Shown here: one piece after another, positions 44,864 to 53,253 of the stretch
How positions within the stretch are numbered: position 1 is the stretch's first letter
Layout: each line of letters starts with the position of its first letter
Assembly: GCF_001305515.1 (NCBI RefSeq)
Contig: NZ_LJYW01000001.1
Coordinates: forward strand, 544,307-608,306
Direction of reading: 5' to 3'
Origin: Prosthecodimorpha hirschii
GTDB lineage: Bacteria; Pseudomonadota; Alphaproteobacteria; Rhizobiales; Ancalomicrobiaceae
Length of the DNA stretch: 64,000 nt
Program-made: the position numbers and the translations under genes
Notes under the pieces: generated by a model
Database searches by the model: none
The model's input: the letters and a program-made list of their open reading frames with translations, nothing else
What the model was told of the DNA's origin: nothing

Positions 44864-45270
44864 GATCGGGTCCGACGCCTCATCCCGCGCCACGTTCGCC
44901 GGCCAGCCCGATGGGGGCTTTTCCTGGCCGGCCCGAGCCCCTATAAAGCGCGCCTGCAGCCGGCCCCCGAGCGGGATCGACTCGGGGTGGCTTCGGCCGC
45001 TCCGGCGATCGCGAAGCGGGGCCGCAACCCGGGCGGCGGGAGCCTTGCGAGGCTCTACCGGATCCTCCGGGCGGATCGGCCGCCGGCACGGCCCAGGATG
45101 GACATGTCGATCCCAGTCTTCGCCGAGTGTCGTTTCCCCGTCGCCGACCGGCCAGCCCTGGCCGGCTTTCGGTGCCTGCGGGAACGATGCCGCCGAGGTC
45201 GCCTCCCCTGATCCGGCGCGGTGCCCGCTCCGGAGCGGACGCGCCGGCCCTCAAAGGCTCGAGTAACGTA
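44864..45270. other. Gap between the DsbA-like gene and accB; no aroQ seen
   Basis: In this 407-base gap no frame encodes the NGPNLNLLG or QSNHEG motifs of type II dehydroquinase, which often occupies this place in relatives. The short open frames are Arg/Pro-rich and look random. The accB start at 45271 has only a weak ribosome site. The promoter of the accBC-aat genes presumably lies here, but none stands out. Confidence 0.55.
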
Positions 45271-45738
45271 ATGGCCACCACGAAGAAACCCTTCGACACC
45301 GATCTGATCCGCGATCTCGCGATGCTGATCGCCGAGACGGACCTGACCGAAATCGAAGTCGCCCATGGCGACCTGAAGATCCGCGTCGCCCGTAACGTGA
45401 CCATCACGGCGCCGGTGCATATGGCGCCGGCCCCGAGCTATGCGCCGCCGGTGCCGACCTCGGCGCCCGGCACGGCCGCGCCGGTCTCGGACTTCGCCGG
45501 CCATCCGGGGCTGGTCAAGTCGCCCATGGTGGGCACCGCCTATCGCGCCGCCGAACCGGGCAGCGCCCCCTTCGTCGACATCGGCTCCAAGGTGCGCGAG
45601 GGCCAGACCCTGCTGATCGTCGAGGCCATGAAGACCATGAACCAGATTCCGGCCCCGCGCGCCGGGACGGTCACCGCCATCCTGTTCGACGACGCCGCGC
45701 CGGTGGAATATGGCGAGCCCCTGGTCGTGATCGAGTGA
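45271..45738 (+). CDS. accB: Biotin carboxyl carrier protein of acetyl-CoA carboxylase
   Basis: This 155-residue protein has an N-terminal helical part ([20 protein letters not shown]), a Pro/Ala-rich linker (about 50-75) and a C-terminal biotinyl domain with EAMKTMN. It carries CO2 from AccC to the carboxyltransferase for malonyl-CoA synthesis, the first step of fatty acid synthesis. Length and order are those of normal AccB. It is followed by accC after 17 bases, as in most bacteria. Confidence 0.96.
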   Translation: MATTKKPFDTDLIRDLAMLIAETDLTEIEVAHGDLKIRVARNVTITAPVHMAPAPSYAPPVPTSAPGTAAPVSDFAGHPGLVKSPMVGTAYRAAEPGSAPFVDIGSKVREGQTLLIVEAMKTMNQIPAPRAGTVTAILFDDAAPVEYGEPLVVIE

Positions 45739-45755
45739 GCCAAGGACCCGCGCGG

Positions 45756-47114
45756 ATGTTCAACAAGATCCTGATCGCCAACCGCGGCGAGATCGCCCTG
45801 CGCGTGCTGCGCGCCTGCAAGGAGCTCGGCATCAAGACCGTGGCGGTCCACTCGACCGCGGATGCCGACGCCATGCATGTCCGCCTCGCCGACGAGAGCG
45901 TCTGCATCGGCCCGCCGCCCGCGCGCGACAGCTACCTGAACATCCCGCAGCTGGTCGCCGCCTGCGAGATCACCGGCGCGGACGCGGTCCATCCGGGCTA
46001 CGGCTTCCTGTCCGAGAATGCCCGCTTCGCCGAGATCGTCGAGGCGCATGGCGTCAAGTTCATCGGCCCGACGGCGGAGCATATCCGCATCATGGGCGAC
46101 AAGATCGAGGCCAAGCGCACCGCCGAGAAGCTCGGCATTCCGGTCGTGCCGGGCTCCAACGGCGGCGTGTCGAGCGAGCAGGACGCGCTCCGGGTCGCGG
46201 CGGAGATCGGCTATCCGGTGCTGATCAAGGCGGCCGCCGGCGGCGGCGGACGCGGCATGAAGGTGGCCAAGACCGAGGACGACCTCGTCGAGGCCTATTC
46301 GACCGCCCGCACCGAGGCCCGCAACGCCTTCGGCGACGATTCGGTCTATATCGAGAAATATCTCAGTCGGCCGCGCCATATCGAAATCCAGGTCATGGGC
46401 GACGGCAAGGGCAACGCCATCCATCTCGGCGAGCGCGACTGTTCGCTGCAGCGCCGCCACCAGAAGATCTGGGAAGAGGCCGGCTCGCCCGCCCTCAATG
46501 CCGAGGAGCGCGACCGCATCGGCGGCGTCGTCGCCAAGGCGATCGCCGATCTCGGCTATGCCGGCGCCGGCACGATCGAATTCCTCTACGAGGACGGCGA
46601 GTTCTACTTCATCGAGATGAACACCCGCCTGCAGGTCGAGCACCCGGTGACCGAGGCGATCACCGGCATCGACCTCGTCAACGAGCAGATCCGGGTCGCC
46701 TCCGGCGCGACGCTGTCGGTGCGCCAGGAGGACGTGAAGTTCAACGGCCACGCCATCGAGTGCCGGATCAACGCCGAGAACCCGGCCACCTTCACGCCGT
46801 CCCCGGGCCGGATCACCTATTACCACCCGCCCGGCGGGCTCGGCGTGCGGGTCGATTCGGGCGTCTACCAGGGCTATTCGATCCCGCCCTACTACGACAG
46901 CCTGATCGGCAAGCTGATCGTGCACGGCCGCAACCGCGTCGAGTGCATGATGCGGCTGCGGCGCTGCCTGGACGAGTTCGTGGTCGACGGCATCGAGACG
47001 ACGATCCCGCTGTTCCGCAAACTGGTCGAGAACCAGGACATCGCCAACGGCCAGTACGACATCCACTGGCTCGAGCGCTTCCTGGCGTCCAAGCCTTTCG
47101 CCGACGGGGCCTGA
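45756..47114 (+). CDS. accC: Biotin carboxylase of acetyl-CoA carboxylase
   Basis: This 452-residue AccC has [25 protein letters not shown], the ATP loop [26 protein letters not shown] and [14 protein letters not shown]. Length and sequence fit the housekeeping enzyme, which carboxylates AccB biotin using ATP and bicarbonate. The ATG at 45756 has AAGGAC upstream; a GTG seven codons earlier overlaps the accB stop but gives an unusual N-terminus. It is distinct from the catabolic biotin carboxylase at 8343. Confidence 0.96.
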   Translation: MFNKILIANRGEIALRVLRACKELGIKTVAVHSTADADAMHVRLADESVCIGPPPARDSYLNIPQLVAACEITGADAVHPGYGFLSENARFAEIVEAHGVKFIGPTAEHIRIMGDKIEAKRTAEKLGIPVVPGSNGGVSSEQDALRVAAEIGYPVLIKAAAGGGGRGMKVAKTEDDLVEAYSTARTEARNAFGDDSVYIEKYLSRPRHIEIQVMGDGKGNAIHLGERDCSLQRRHQKIWEEAGSPALNAEERDRIGGVVAKAIADLGYAGAGTIEFLYEDGEFYFIEMNTRLQVEHPVTEAITGIDLVNEQIRVASGATLSVRQEDVKFNGHAIECRINAENPATFTPSPGRITYYHPPGGLGVRVDSGVYQGYSIPPYYDSLIGKLIVHGRNRVECMMRLRRCLDEFVVDGIETTIPLFRKLVENQDIANGQYDIHWLERFLASKPFADGA

Positions 47115-47121
47115 CGCGTCG

Positions 47122-47793
47122 ATGGCCGGCCGGAGCGGGTCCAGCGTCGACATCACCCCGGACATCCTGCTGCGCGCCTATGCGGTCGGCATCTTCCCGA
47201 TGGCCGAATCGGCCGACGACCCGGGCCTGTTCTGGGTCGAGCCGGAGCGGCGCGGCATCATCCCGCTCGACGGCTTCCATGTCGGCCGGCGCCTCGCCCG
47301 CACCGTCAAGGCCGACAAGTTCGAGATCCGCTGCGACAGCGATTTCGCAGGAGTGATGGACGGCTGCGCCGCGCCCGCCCCGGGCCGGCGCAAGACCTGG
47401 ATCAACGCCCGCATCCGCGAGCTCTACACAGCCCTGCACCATATGGGCTGTGCCCATTCGGTCGAATCCTGGATGGGCGAGGAGCTGGTCGGCGGTCTCT
47501 ATGGCGTCACGCTCGGCGGCGCCTTCTTCGGCGAGAGCATGTTCTCGCGCGAGACCGACGCGTCCAAGGTCGCGCTGGTCCACCTCGTCGCCCGCCTGAA
47601 GGCCGGCGGCTACACCCTGCTCGACACCCAGTTCGTCACCGAACACCTGTCCGGCTTCGGCGCCGTCGAGGTCTCGCGCCGCGAGTACCAGCGCCTGCTC
47701 GAACGCGCCATCGTCCTGGAGGCGAATTTCGCCGCCCTGCCGAAGACTGGGGTGACGGGGGCTGAGGTGATGGATGCTTTGATTCGCACGTAA
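47122..47793 (+). CDS. aat: Leucyl/phenylalanyl-tRNA-protein transferase
   Basis: This 223-residue protein has the Aat signatures: [13 protein letters not shown] near the start, [13 protein letters not shown], and [29 protein letters not shown], then [22 protein letters not shown]. It attaches Leu or Phe to proteins with N-terminal Arg or Lys, marking them for ClpAPS degradation. It follows accC by seven bases, a common alphaproteobacterial order. An AT-rich block begins shortly after its stop. Confidence 0.95.
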   Translation: MAGRSGSSVDITPDILLRAYAVGIFPMAESADDPGLFWVEPERRGIIPLDGFHVGRRLARTVKADKFEIRCDSDFAGVMDGCAAPAPGRRKTWINARIRELYTALHHMGCAHSVESWMGEELVGGLYGVTLGGAFFGESMFSRETDASKVALVHLVARLKAGGYTLLDTQFVTEHLSGFGAVEVSRREYQRLLERAIVLEANFAALPKTGVTGAEVMDALIRT

Positions 47794-47916
47794 CGCGGAG
47801 CCTGTTCGTGGACTCCTTCACCCAAAGCGAACTCGTCTAGAATCTTACGATCTTTTGAATTTTCAGTTCACGACAAAAGACACCACATCGCAAGTGATGT
47901 ATTTGGAGATATTCTC

Positions 47917-48543
47917 ATGGATATCTGTGGTAGAGTTGTACGTTCCCCAGAATTTCTTCCTTTGAAGCCCATCTTAAGAAAATGGAGTCGATGCATCGCA
48001 ATCTACTCTGATCGGCATTGCGGTAAGTATGCAGCATATTATTTTGGAGAGCGAACAAATGTTTCGATTCTAAATGCTGCTAGCTGGATCGCAGGAGCGG
48101 TTTCGATAGAAGAATACGCCCTTGAGAAAGGGCAAGATATGGATACTTACAACGGCCGAGCTGATCTTTACATTCAGGCTGACAATCAATGCTTTTCGGT
48201 CGAAGCAAAACATTGCTGGGACAACATACATGCCCCAAAACGATCAATACTCATTAGAAATAAAATAAAAGAGTGCATACGTGATGCCAGAAATGTCGAC
48301 GAGGGCTTGCAAGTCGCTATAACTTTTATCGCTCCAGAATGTGAGTCAAAGCGTCATAAAGAATTTTTGGAAAACCCTCGAACGACGATTAAGACATACA
48401 TAAAAGCACTGAATTCTGAATTCTCCGGTGCTGGCTTTTTGGCTTGGAGTTTTCCAAATTCCAACCTTATGACCAAAGGATCAAATCAAAATTACTGGCC
48501 TGGCGTTGTTATGATCGGGTACGGAGTCGACGGGATCATTTAG
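47917..48543 (+). CDS. AT-rich orphan protein, possible PD-(D/E)XK nuclease-like fold
   Basis: I do not recognise a family for this 208-residue protein. The stretch GRADLYIQADNQCFSVEAKH has the spacing of a PD-(D/E)XK core: Asp, then Glu-x-Lys on the next strand, with a preceding Gly-Arg. An upstream helix (SWIAGAVSIEEYALEKGQD) could supply a further acidic residue. The gene is visibly AT-richer (about 40-45% GC by eye) than its neighbours and uses codons such as ATA, AGA and TTA that are rare around it. TTGGAGAT precedes the ATG. It was probably acquired between aat and the DUF2155 gene. A nuclease role is a hypothesis only. Confidence 0.75.
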   Translation: MDICGRVVRSPEFLPLKPILRKWSRCIAIYSDRHCGKYAAYYFGERTNVSILNAASWIAGAVSIEEYALEKGQDMDTYNGRADLYIQADNQCFSVEAKHCWDNIHAPKRSILIRNKIKECIRDARNVDEGLQVAITFIAPECESKRHKEFLENPRTTIKTYIKALNSEFSGAGFLAWSFPNSNLMTKGSNQNYWPGVVMIGYGVDGII

Positions 48544-48567
48544 CGCGGACTCAATAACCTGGCCCTG

Positions 48568-49047
48568 TCACTGCTTCACCGCAGTCGCCGGGACGTCGTT
48601 CGACGTGGCTTTGCAGGCGGTCAGCCAGATGTCGTAGACGGGGTGCTCGACGGCGTGCAGGCCGGGGCTGTCGGCGAACATCCAGCCTGTGAAGATGCGG
48701 CGGATCTTGTTGTCGAGCGTGATCTCGTCGACCTCGACGAAGGTGGTGGTCAGCGGCGCGATGGTCTGCGGGCGCGAATAGCAGACGCGCGGGGTCACCT
48801 GCAGGGCGCCGAACTGGACCGTCTCGTTGATCGCCACGTCGAAGGCGATGATCCGGCCGGTGATCTTGTCGAGCCCGGAGAAATTGGCGATCGGCTGCGA
48901 GATCTTGGTGCCGTCGTCGGGGGACGGCGGCGGGGGCGGCTGGCGGCGGCCCTGGCTTTGCGCATAGGCGGCCCCGCCGAGGGCGATGGTTCCGGCCGCA
49001 AGGGCAGCCACCAGGATATGCGCCCGAAGAGTCCGTCCGCCCGTCAT
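48568..49047 (-). CDS. DUF2155 family protein, exported
   Basis: This 159-residue protein begins with a cleavable signal (MTGGRTLRAHILVAALAAG, ending GAAYAQ). A DUF2155 domain follows: VAINETVQFGALQVTPRVCYSRP, then IFTGWMFADSPGLHAVEHPVYDIWLTAC. The family is common in alphaproteobacteria, next to aat or NDUFA12 genes, and has no established function. Two Cys residues in the domain could form a disulfide. In this window the NDUFA12 gene has been moved about 2.2 kb away by inserted genes. Confidence 0.9.
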   Translation of the reverse strand: MTGGRTLRAHILVAALAAGTIALGGAAYAQSQGRRQPPPPPSPDDGTKISQPIANFSGLDKITGRIIAFDVAINETVQFGALQVTPRVCYSRPQTIAPLTTTFVEVDEITLDNKIRRIFTGWMFADSPGLHAVEHPVYDIWLTACKATSNDVPATAVKQ

Positions 49048-49450
49048 GCCGCGTCCGCTTGTCCCTGCCCTGCCGGAAATGCCCCGCCGGACGTGCCCCG
49101 TTGAGAAATCTCGACCCGGCGGCCGACCGCCCGGAAGCGGTCGACTCGGCCCCGCGGCCGGCCGCACCGGTCGCCCGCTTGCGGGCTTCCGGCGGCGTCG
49201 GTCCCATATCACGCGTCTAGCGGGGCGAGAAGGCGAGATTCGGGCAGCGCGGGGATGATGCTCCGCCGGCCTCCCGACCGGCCCGCATCGGGATCGACCG
49301 GATGCCGTCAGCGCCCCCTTAACCTTGACGCCCGATTCACCCTGCCCCTTGAGCGGGCCTTAAGCGTGCGCGGTCCCAATGGCCCTCGAAAGCGGGTGGC
49401 GACGGGAGGGTCGGGTGCACGCAAGGCTCTTTCATCCGGGGTTCGGCGTC
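49048..49450. other. Divergent gap before the lipoprotein gene
   Basis: This 403-base GC-rich gap lies between the DUF2155 start and the lipoprotein start. The minus-strand frame remains open upstream of the DUF2155 ATG, but the codons read as an Arg/Pro/Gly-rich random extension. No RNA gene or strong promoter was seen. Confidence 0.5.
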
Positions 49451-50137
49451 ATGCCGGTGCGCTTCTGCCTGTCCGTTCTTCTTGGCGCCGCTCTGGCCGG
49501 CTGCTCGGACGAGACCGGATTTGCCGGCGCCGCAGCCGCCGCCACCGCGGAAAGCGCCGGCCCGGCGGCCGCCCCGCCTGCCGACCGTTCCCCTGCCGCC
49601 GCGCAGCCGGCGACCACCCCCACCGGAATCGTCCCAGCCGGCGCCGCCCCCACCGGTCGCCGCTTCCCCGTCGAGGGGACCTGGATCTGGGCCGATGGTG
49701 GCCGCTGGCTGCCGGCGCGCAATGTCGGCTGCCGCGAGAGCCAGGCGAAGCTGTCGCTGAAACCGCATGCGATCGAGGTCACGGCCGGCGCGTGGCACCA
49801 CGCCGCCTTCACGGTGATCGAGTGGCACGCGGACGCCGCAGACCGGGTGCGGCTGCGGCTCGAGGAGAAGACCAGCCTCGGCCGGCGCCGCCTCCTGGTC
49901 ACGCTCAATCTGGCCGAACCCGGCTTCGTGCGCTTCGCCGACGCCACCGACGAACGCGGCCGGCCGCTCGCCGGCTATCGCGAACGCGACGGCCGGGAAA
50001 TCGGCCCCGAGGAGGATCGGGCGATGCTGGCCAAGGCCTTCACGTTGATCCGCTGTGCCGGATCGAGTCCCGCCCCCGACGCGACCGCATTGCTGCGCGG
50101 TGCGACGCCGGGCGAACGTCTCCGGGTGATCCGATGA
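49451..50137 (+). CDS. Putative lipoprotein of unknown function
   Basis: This 228-residue protein begins MPVRFCLSVLLGAALAGCSDE, a signal peptide with the lipobox LAGC, so it is probably a lipoprotein. Residues 25-75 are an Ala/Pro/Thr-rich linker, followed by a compact domain: EGTWIWADGGRWLPARNVGCRES, then LRLEEKTSLGRRRLLVTLNL. I do not recognise the domain. The ATG at 49451 fits the signal; frames further upstream do not. The stop overlaps the next small gene as ATGA. Confidence 0.72.
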   Translation: MPVRFCLSVLLGAALAGCSDETGFAGAAAAATAESAGPAAAPPADRSPAAAQPATTPTGIVPAGAAPTGRRFPVEGTWIWADGGRWLPARNVGCRESQAKLSLKPHAIEVTAGAWHHAAFTVIEWHADAADRVRLRLEEKTSLGRRRLLVTLNLAEPGFVRFADATDERGRPLAGYRERDGREIGPEEDRAMLAKAFTLIRCAGSSPAPDATALLRGATPGERLRVIR

Positions 50138-50385
50138 GCACCAACCGTCCCCGCCTGCGTCCGGGCGTCAACATCCTGCCGCGCGCCGCCCGCACGGCGG
50201 CGGTCGACCGCGATTCCGACCTGCTCTCCTTCGACGAGTACACCGCCTTCGCCACCTGGGTCGACCCGATCGGACGCGTCTGCCGGGCACCGATCGAACC
50301 CGACGGCGACGGAACCTATCGCCGCTGGCTGCTGCCGGACGGCACGCCCGGCGCCATCGAACGGCCGCGCAGCACGGTGCATTGA
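50134..50385 (+). CDS. Small hypothetical protein coupled to the lipoprotein gene
   Basis: This 83-residue soluble protein is rich in Arg, Asp and Pro, with LLSFDEYTAFATWVDPIGRVCRAP in the middle. No family is recognised. Its ATG overlaps the lipoprotein stop by four bases, which supports real translation. Nothing follows it on this strand before the AT-rich region. Confidence 0.6.
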   Translation: MSTNRPRLRPGVNILPRAARTAAVDRDSDLLSFDEYTAFATWVDPIGRVCRAPIEPDGDGTYRRWLLPDGTPGAIERPRSTVH

Positions 50386-50647
50386 TCGAGGCGAACGTGC
50401 GAAGCGGGCATCCCGGCCTCAGCGTCGGTTAGTAATCCTTTTGCTCTACTGAGTACTTCGCTCGAAGACAAATGGTGTCAAATACTTCCCGACAGGGGAC
50501 GGCTTCGTCACTTGATGTCTGATCCTTGATCAAGCGAGTGGAAATTCATAGACGCGCACCTTGTAACACCGCGTGGCAGCACCGATATTCAAAGTATTCA
50601 AGATTCATTGAACATAAAATTCCGTTTCACAATTTCTTTTGATAGCA
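50386..50647. other. Non-coding left part of an AT-rich patch
   Basis: GC content falls sharply from about 50440. No gene, tRNA or clear terminal repeat was recognised. Together with the small membrane protein gene and the sequence up to about 51020, this looks like an acquired segment of roughly 600 bases. Confidence 0.55.
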
Positions 50648-50944
50648 TTATTCAATATCATAGAAAGTACTTTGCGCCTCTTTATATGTTAGTCGACTTG
50701 TCAGTGAAACAGTTTGAGCTCGGAGCAGAATACGATTCACATAAACAATCATAAAGCACAAATAATTATATACAACCAGTATGAGTAAGACATAGATAGA
50801 TATTTCAATATCGATGTAATGCCATCGACTTATCTGGTCGACCAAATACCAAGTAAACATAAGAAGATTATAGTGTATACCAAATCTCGTAGCAGCAAGA
50901 ATGATGACCGGTGTATTCATGAGGAAGTTGAAAATTTTTCCCAT
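50648..50944 (-). CDS. Small membrane protein in AT-rich patch
   Basis: This 98-residue protein has two long hydrophobic stretches: about residues 11-35 (TPVIILAATRFGIHYNLLMF onward) and about 46-70 (IEISIYVLLILVVYNYLCFM onward). It is therefore a likely two-helix inner-membrane protein. AAAGGT lies about 11 bases before the ATG. Codon use and base content are unlike the neighbours. No family recognised. It could be an orphan cargo gene or an expressed remnant of a mobile element. Confidence 0.5.
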   Translation of the reverse strand: MGKIFNFLMNTPVIILAATRFGIHYNLLMFTWYLVDQISRWHYIDIEISIYVLLILVVYNYLCFMIVYVNRILLRAQTVSLTSRLTYKEAQSTFYDIE

Positions 50945-51095
50945 CTCAATACTACCTTTTAGTCACACAGATCACACCTTCCTTACCACTTTATTTTTAT
51001 TCTTCTCACCCCGGCCGACCCTATGGGCCGCGCTTCGCTGGCGGGTCAACTCCGCGCCAAGCGGCGGTTATCGTCAACCTGTGCGCCCGACATGC

Positions 51096-51122
51096 AAAAG
51101 GCAGGGCTGATCCGGCCCTGCC
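51096..51122 (-). terminator. Rho-independent terminator of the NDUFA12 gene
   Basis: GGCAGGGC (51100-51107) pairs perfectly with GCCCTGCC (51115-51122) around a 7-base loop. Read on the minus strand, the stem is followed by TTTT. It lies about 150 bases after the NDUFA12 stop. The rest of 50945-51274 contains no recognisable gene. Confidence 0.75.
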
Positions 51123-51274
51123 TTCGCAATCGCACTTTGCTTTCAGCGATCACGCCAGAGCGGCCGGATCTCCCCGCTTTCGCCGGGCGCCCGCGCCAAG
51201 CCTTTGCCGCTCGCAGACAGGGCACCCATCCGGACGCTTCAGGATGACCTGACCGACCGGTCAGGCCGCAGCCG

Positions 51275-51682
51275 TCACTTCGGCTGCCAGGCCTGATAGT
51301 CGGCCGAGGCGCTCGCGCGCCGGGCAGCCCCGAGAATCGAGCCCTTCGGGCGGTAGGCGCCCGGCGTCCCGGTCAGGTTCGGCTGATGCGGCAGTTCCCA
51401 TTCGCGCACGCGGTGGCCGTCGCGGCTGGGGATCACGTCGGTGCGGTGATGCATCCAGCCGAACCAGCCCGGCGGGATGGTGGTCGGCTCGGCATAGCCG
51501 GCATAGATCACCCAGCGCCGCTGGACGCCGAGCGTCGGATCGATCGCCCCGCCCTTGGTCCGGTAATAGGCGTTGCCGAACTCGTCGTGACCGACCAGTT
51601 CGCCGTTGCGGCGGGTATGCACCATCGTGCCGATGGTGTGCCCGTTCCACCAGGTGAAGAGCTTCAGCAGGAAATCGATCAT
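51275..51682 (-). CDS. NADH:ubiquinone oxidoreductase subunit NDUFA12 family protein
   Basis: This 135-residue protein carries the NDUFA12/B17.2 pattern: LVGHDEFGNAYYR, RRWVIYAGYAEPTTIPPGWFGWMHHRTD and WELPHQPNLTGTPGAYRPKGSIL. It is an accessory subunit of respiratory complex I, found in alphaproteobacteria and mitochondria, and acts at the cytoplasmic side of the inner membrane. It is a useful marker for the class. It ends at a good terminator and lies downstream of a response regulator gene on the same strand. Confidence 0.95.
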   Translation of the reverse strand: MIDFLLKLFTWWNGHTIGTMVHTRRNGELVGHDEFGNAYYRTKGGAIDPTLGVQRRWVIYAGYAEPTTIPPGWFGWMHHRTDVIPSRDGHRVREWELPHQPNLTGTPGAYRPKGSILGAARRASASADYQAWQPK

Positions 51683-51802
51683 CGCGCGCGCATCCCGGGC
51701 GCCGGATGCCGGGGCGGCGGGCTGTCTCGCCGCGGTCCCGGTGCCGGCATGGGTGTCGGTGCGCCGCCCGCAAGCCGTGGCGGAACACCAGGAACGGGGC
51801 GT

Positions 51803-52546
51803 TTATGGCGCCTCGGCGCCGGCCTGTCCAGTCGCACGATCGTCGGAGCGCCGGCGCACCGCCGCAAAGGCCGAACGGGAGCCGGACGCCGCGGCGCCCT
51901 GCCCGTCCGCGGGCCGGTAGGGATCGGCCAGATGCGGATCGGGCGCAACCGGATGGGGTCGATACGGAACCTCCGCGGCCGGCCGGCGGCGCTCCGAAGG
52001 GGTGCCGAGCACCAGCGTGTCGTCGTCCTCCGGCAGGCCGCGCAGGGCGTTCCAGCGCGTCTTCTGGGTGGCGAGCAGACGGAGCGTGCCCTCCAGATGG
52101 AAGACGCTGCCGGTTTCGTCGAGATCGAACCGGCGGTCGTCCGCCAGGATGGACAGGATCCGGGTGACCAGCGTGTTCGGCGCGAAGGGCTTGGCGATCA
52201 CCGACTGGATGCCGCACAGAATGGCGTGGCGGATCAGGCGCAGGGTCGGATGGGCGGTGACCAGGATGACCGGCACCAGCGCCAGCGCCCCGGCCTTGGC
52301 CTGGCGCATGGTGCGCACCAGTTTCAGCCCGCTGGTCGGCTTCATGCGCCAATCGATGATGGCGAGATGCGGTGGTTCGACCGCCATGGCGACGAGCGCG
52401 TCCTCGGCGCTGTCGAAGCAGCGCACGCGTGCGACACGGCAGCCATGCAGAATCGACCGGAGGATCGCCTGCATCGGACGCGAATCGTCGACCACGACCA
52501 CATCGAGCGATTCGAGAGCGAGCCCGAAGGCCCGATGATGCCGCAT
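51803..52546 (-). CDS. Single-domain response regulator with disordered tail
   Basis: This 247-residue protein has a receiver domain in the first 130 residues: acidic pair in VVVVDDSRPM, phospho-acceptor Asp in AIIDWRM, Thr/Ala switch in ILVTAHP and Lys in VIAKPF. No output domain follows. The tail after about 170 is Pro/Arg-rich and probably disordered. Such CheY-like proteins relay phosphorylation to a partner. No histidine kinase gene is adjacent. It precedes NDUFA12 by about 120 bases. Confidence 0.87.
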   Translation of the reverse strand: MRHHRAFGLALESLDVVVVDDSRPMQAILRSILHGCRVARVRCFDSAEDALVAMAVEPPHLAIIDWRMKPTSGLKLVRTMRQAKAGALALVPVILVTAHPTLRLIRHAILCGIQSVIAKPFAPNTLVTRILSILADDRRFDLDETGSVFHLEGTLRLLATQKTRWNALRGLPEDDDTLVLGTPSERRRPAAEVPYRPHPVAPDPHLADPYRPADGQGAAASGSRSAFAAVRRRSDDRATGQAGAEAP

Positions 52547-53253
52547 GGGCTACCTCGCCATCGTCGCATCCGCCGCGGGTTCGCGCGCGCTGCAAACGAT
52601 TTGGCCCGCGATCCGAGGGACCCGGCCGACCTGTCGCGATCCTGCCACGGTCGGCTTAAGTGTCGGTTGCCGTGCCCGGGCGAGTTTCGATCGAATTGTC
52701 GCAATCGCCCCGCGGACCGGCCGAGCTTTGCCGGCAACGGCCCGGCCCGATTGGCGAATTCGCCGCTCTCCCCGTTATCCACACGCCCCGACGCAACATA
52801 TAGCCGGCTGAGGGCACCGACGCCCCCAAGTCTTGACCTCCCAAACAGACTCGGACTAGCTTCGAAGCCATCGGATCGCGGCCCGTCCGGCGGGTGAAAG
52901 ATCCGGCATAAGTTCCTGAAAATGTACTGAAATCGGATCGGGTCGCGGATCTTCCGGATCGGCGCCCAGCCGATTTTTGCGCGTGTTTCAGGGGGCTGCG
53001 TAAACGGTCGGGCATTAATACTATATTTAGTGGCCAGACCGAGCCTGAGACACTACATAGAGACGCGACGCGGCGATTCGAAGCCAGAGTCGGACCGATC
53101 CGACCGGCCGCGTCCATCGGGGCGGAAGAAGAAGAACGATAGGGCCTGCGGCGGAACGGCCGACGGGCGGGGACAGGATGGCGACCCGACAGGGCGCCTC
53201 CATCATGCTAGGATCGGGCTCGTGAGGTCCGATCACCATTGGGGGTCGACACG
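52547..53253. other. Long leader and promoter region of nrdJ
   Basis: This 707-base gap lies between the divergent response-regulator and nrdJ genes. It holds two NrdR-box-like sites at 53018-53065. No cobalamin riboswitch signature was seen, although the enzyme depends on B12. No credible gene is present. The nrdJ ATG at 53254 has GGGGGT upstream. Confidence 0.6.
53018..53065 (+). promoter_or_regulatory. Tandem NrdR-box-like operator of nrdJ
   Basis: The first box at 53018-53033 (ATACTATATTTAGTGG) agrees with the NrdR consensus acaCwAtATaTwGtgt at 13 of 16 positions. The second at 53050-53065 (ACACTACATAGAGACG) agrees less well. Their starts are 32 bases apart, three helical turns, which is the known NrdR arrangement. 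NrdR represses ribonucleotide reductase genes when dATP is plentiful. The consensus is from memory. Confidence 0.65.

Noticed and set aside
50386-51020. A tRNA or structured RNA in the AT-rich gap
   Set aside because: No acceptor stem, T-loop or anticodon arrangement could be found by eye.
52547-53253. A cobalamin riboswitch before nrdJ
   Set aside because: No B12-box-like conserved core was seen; two NrdR-like boxes are the better signal.
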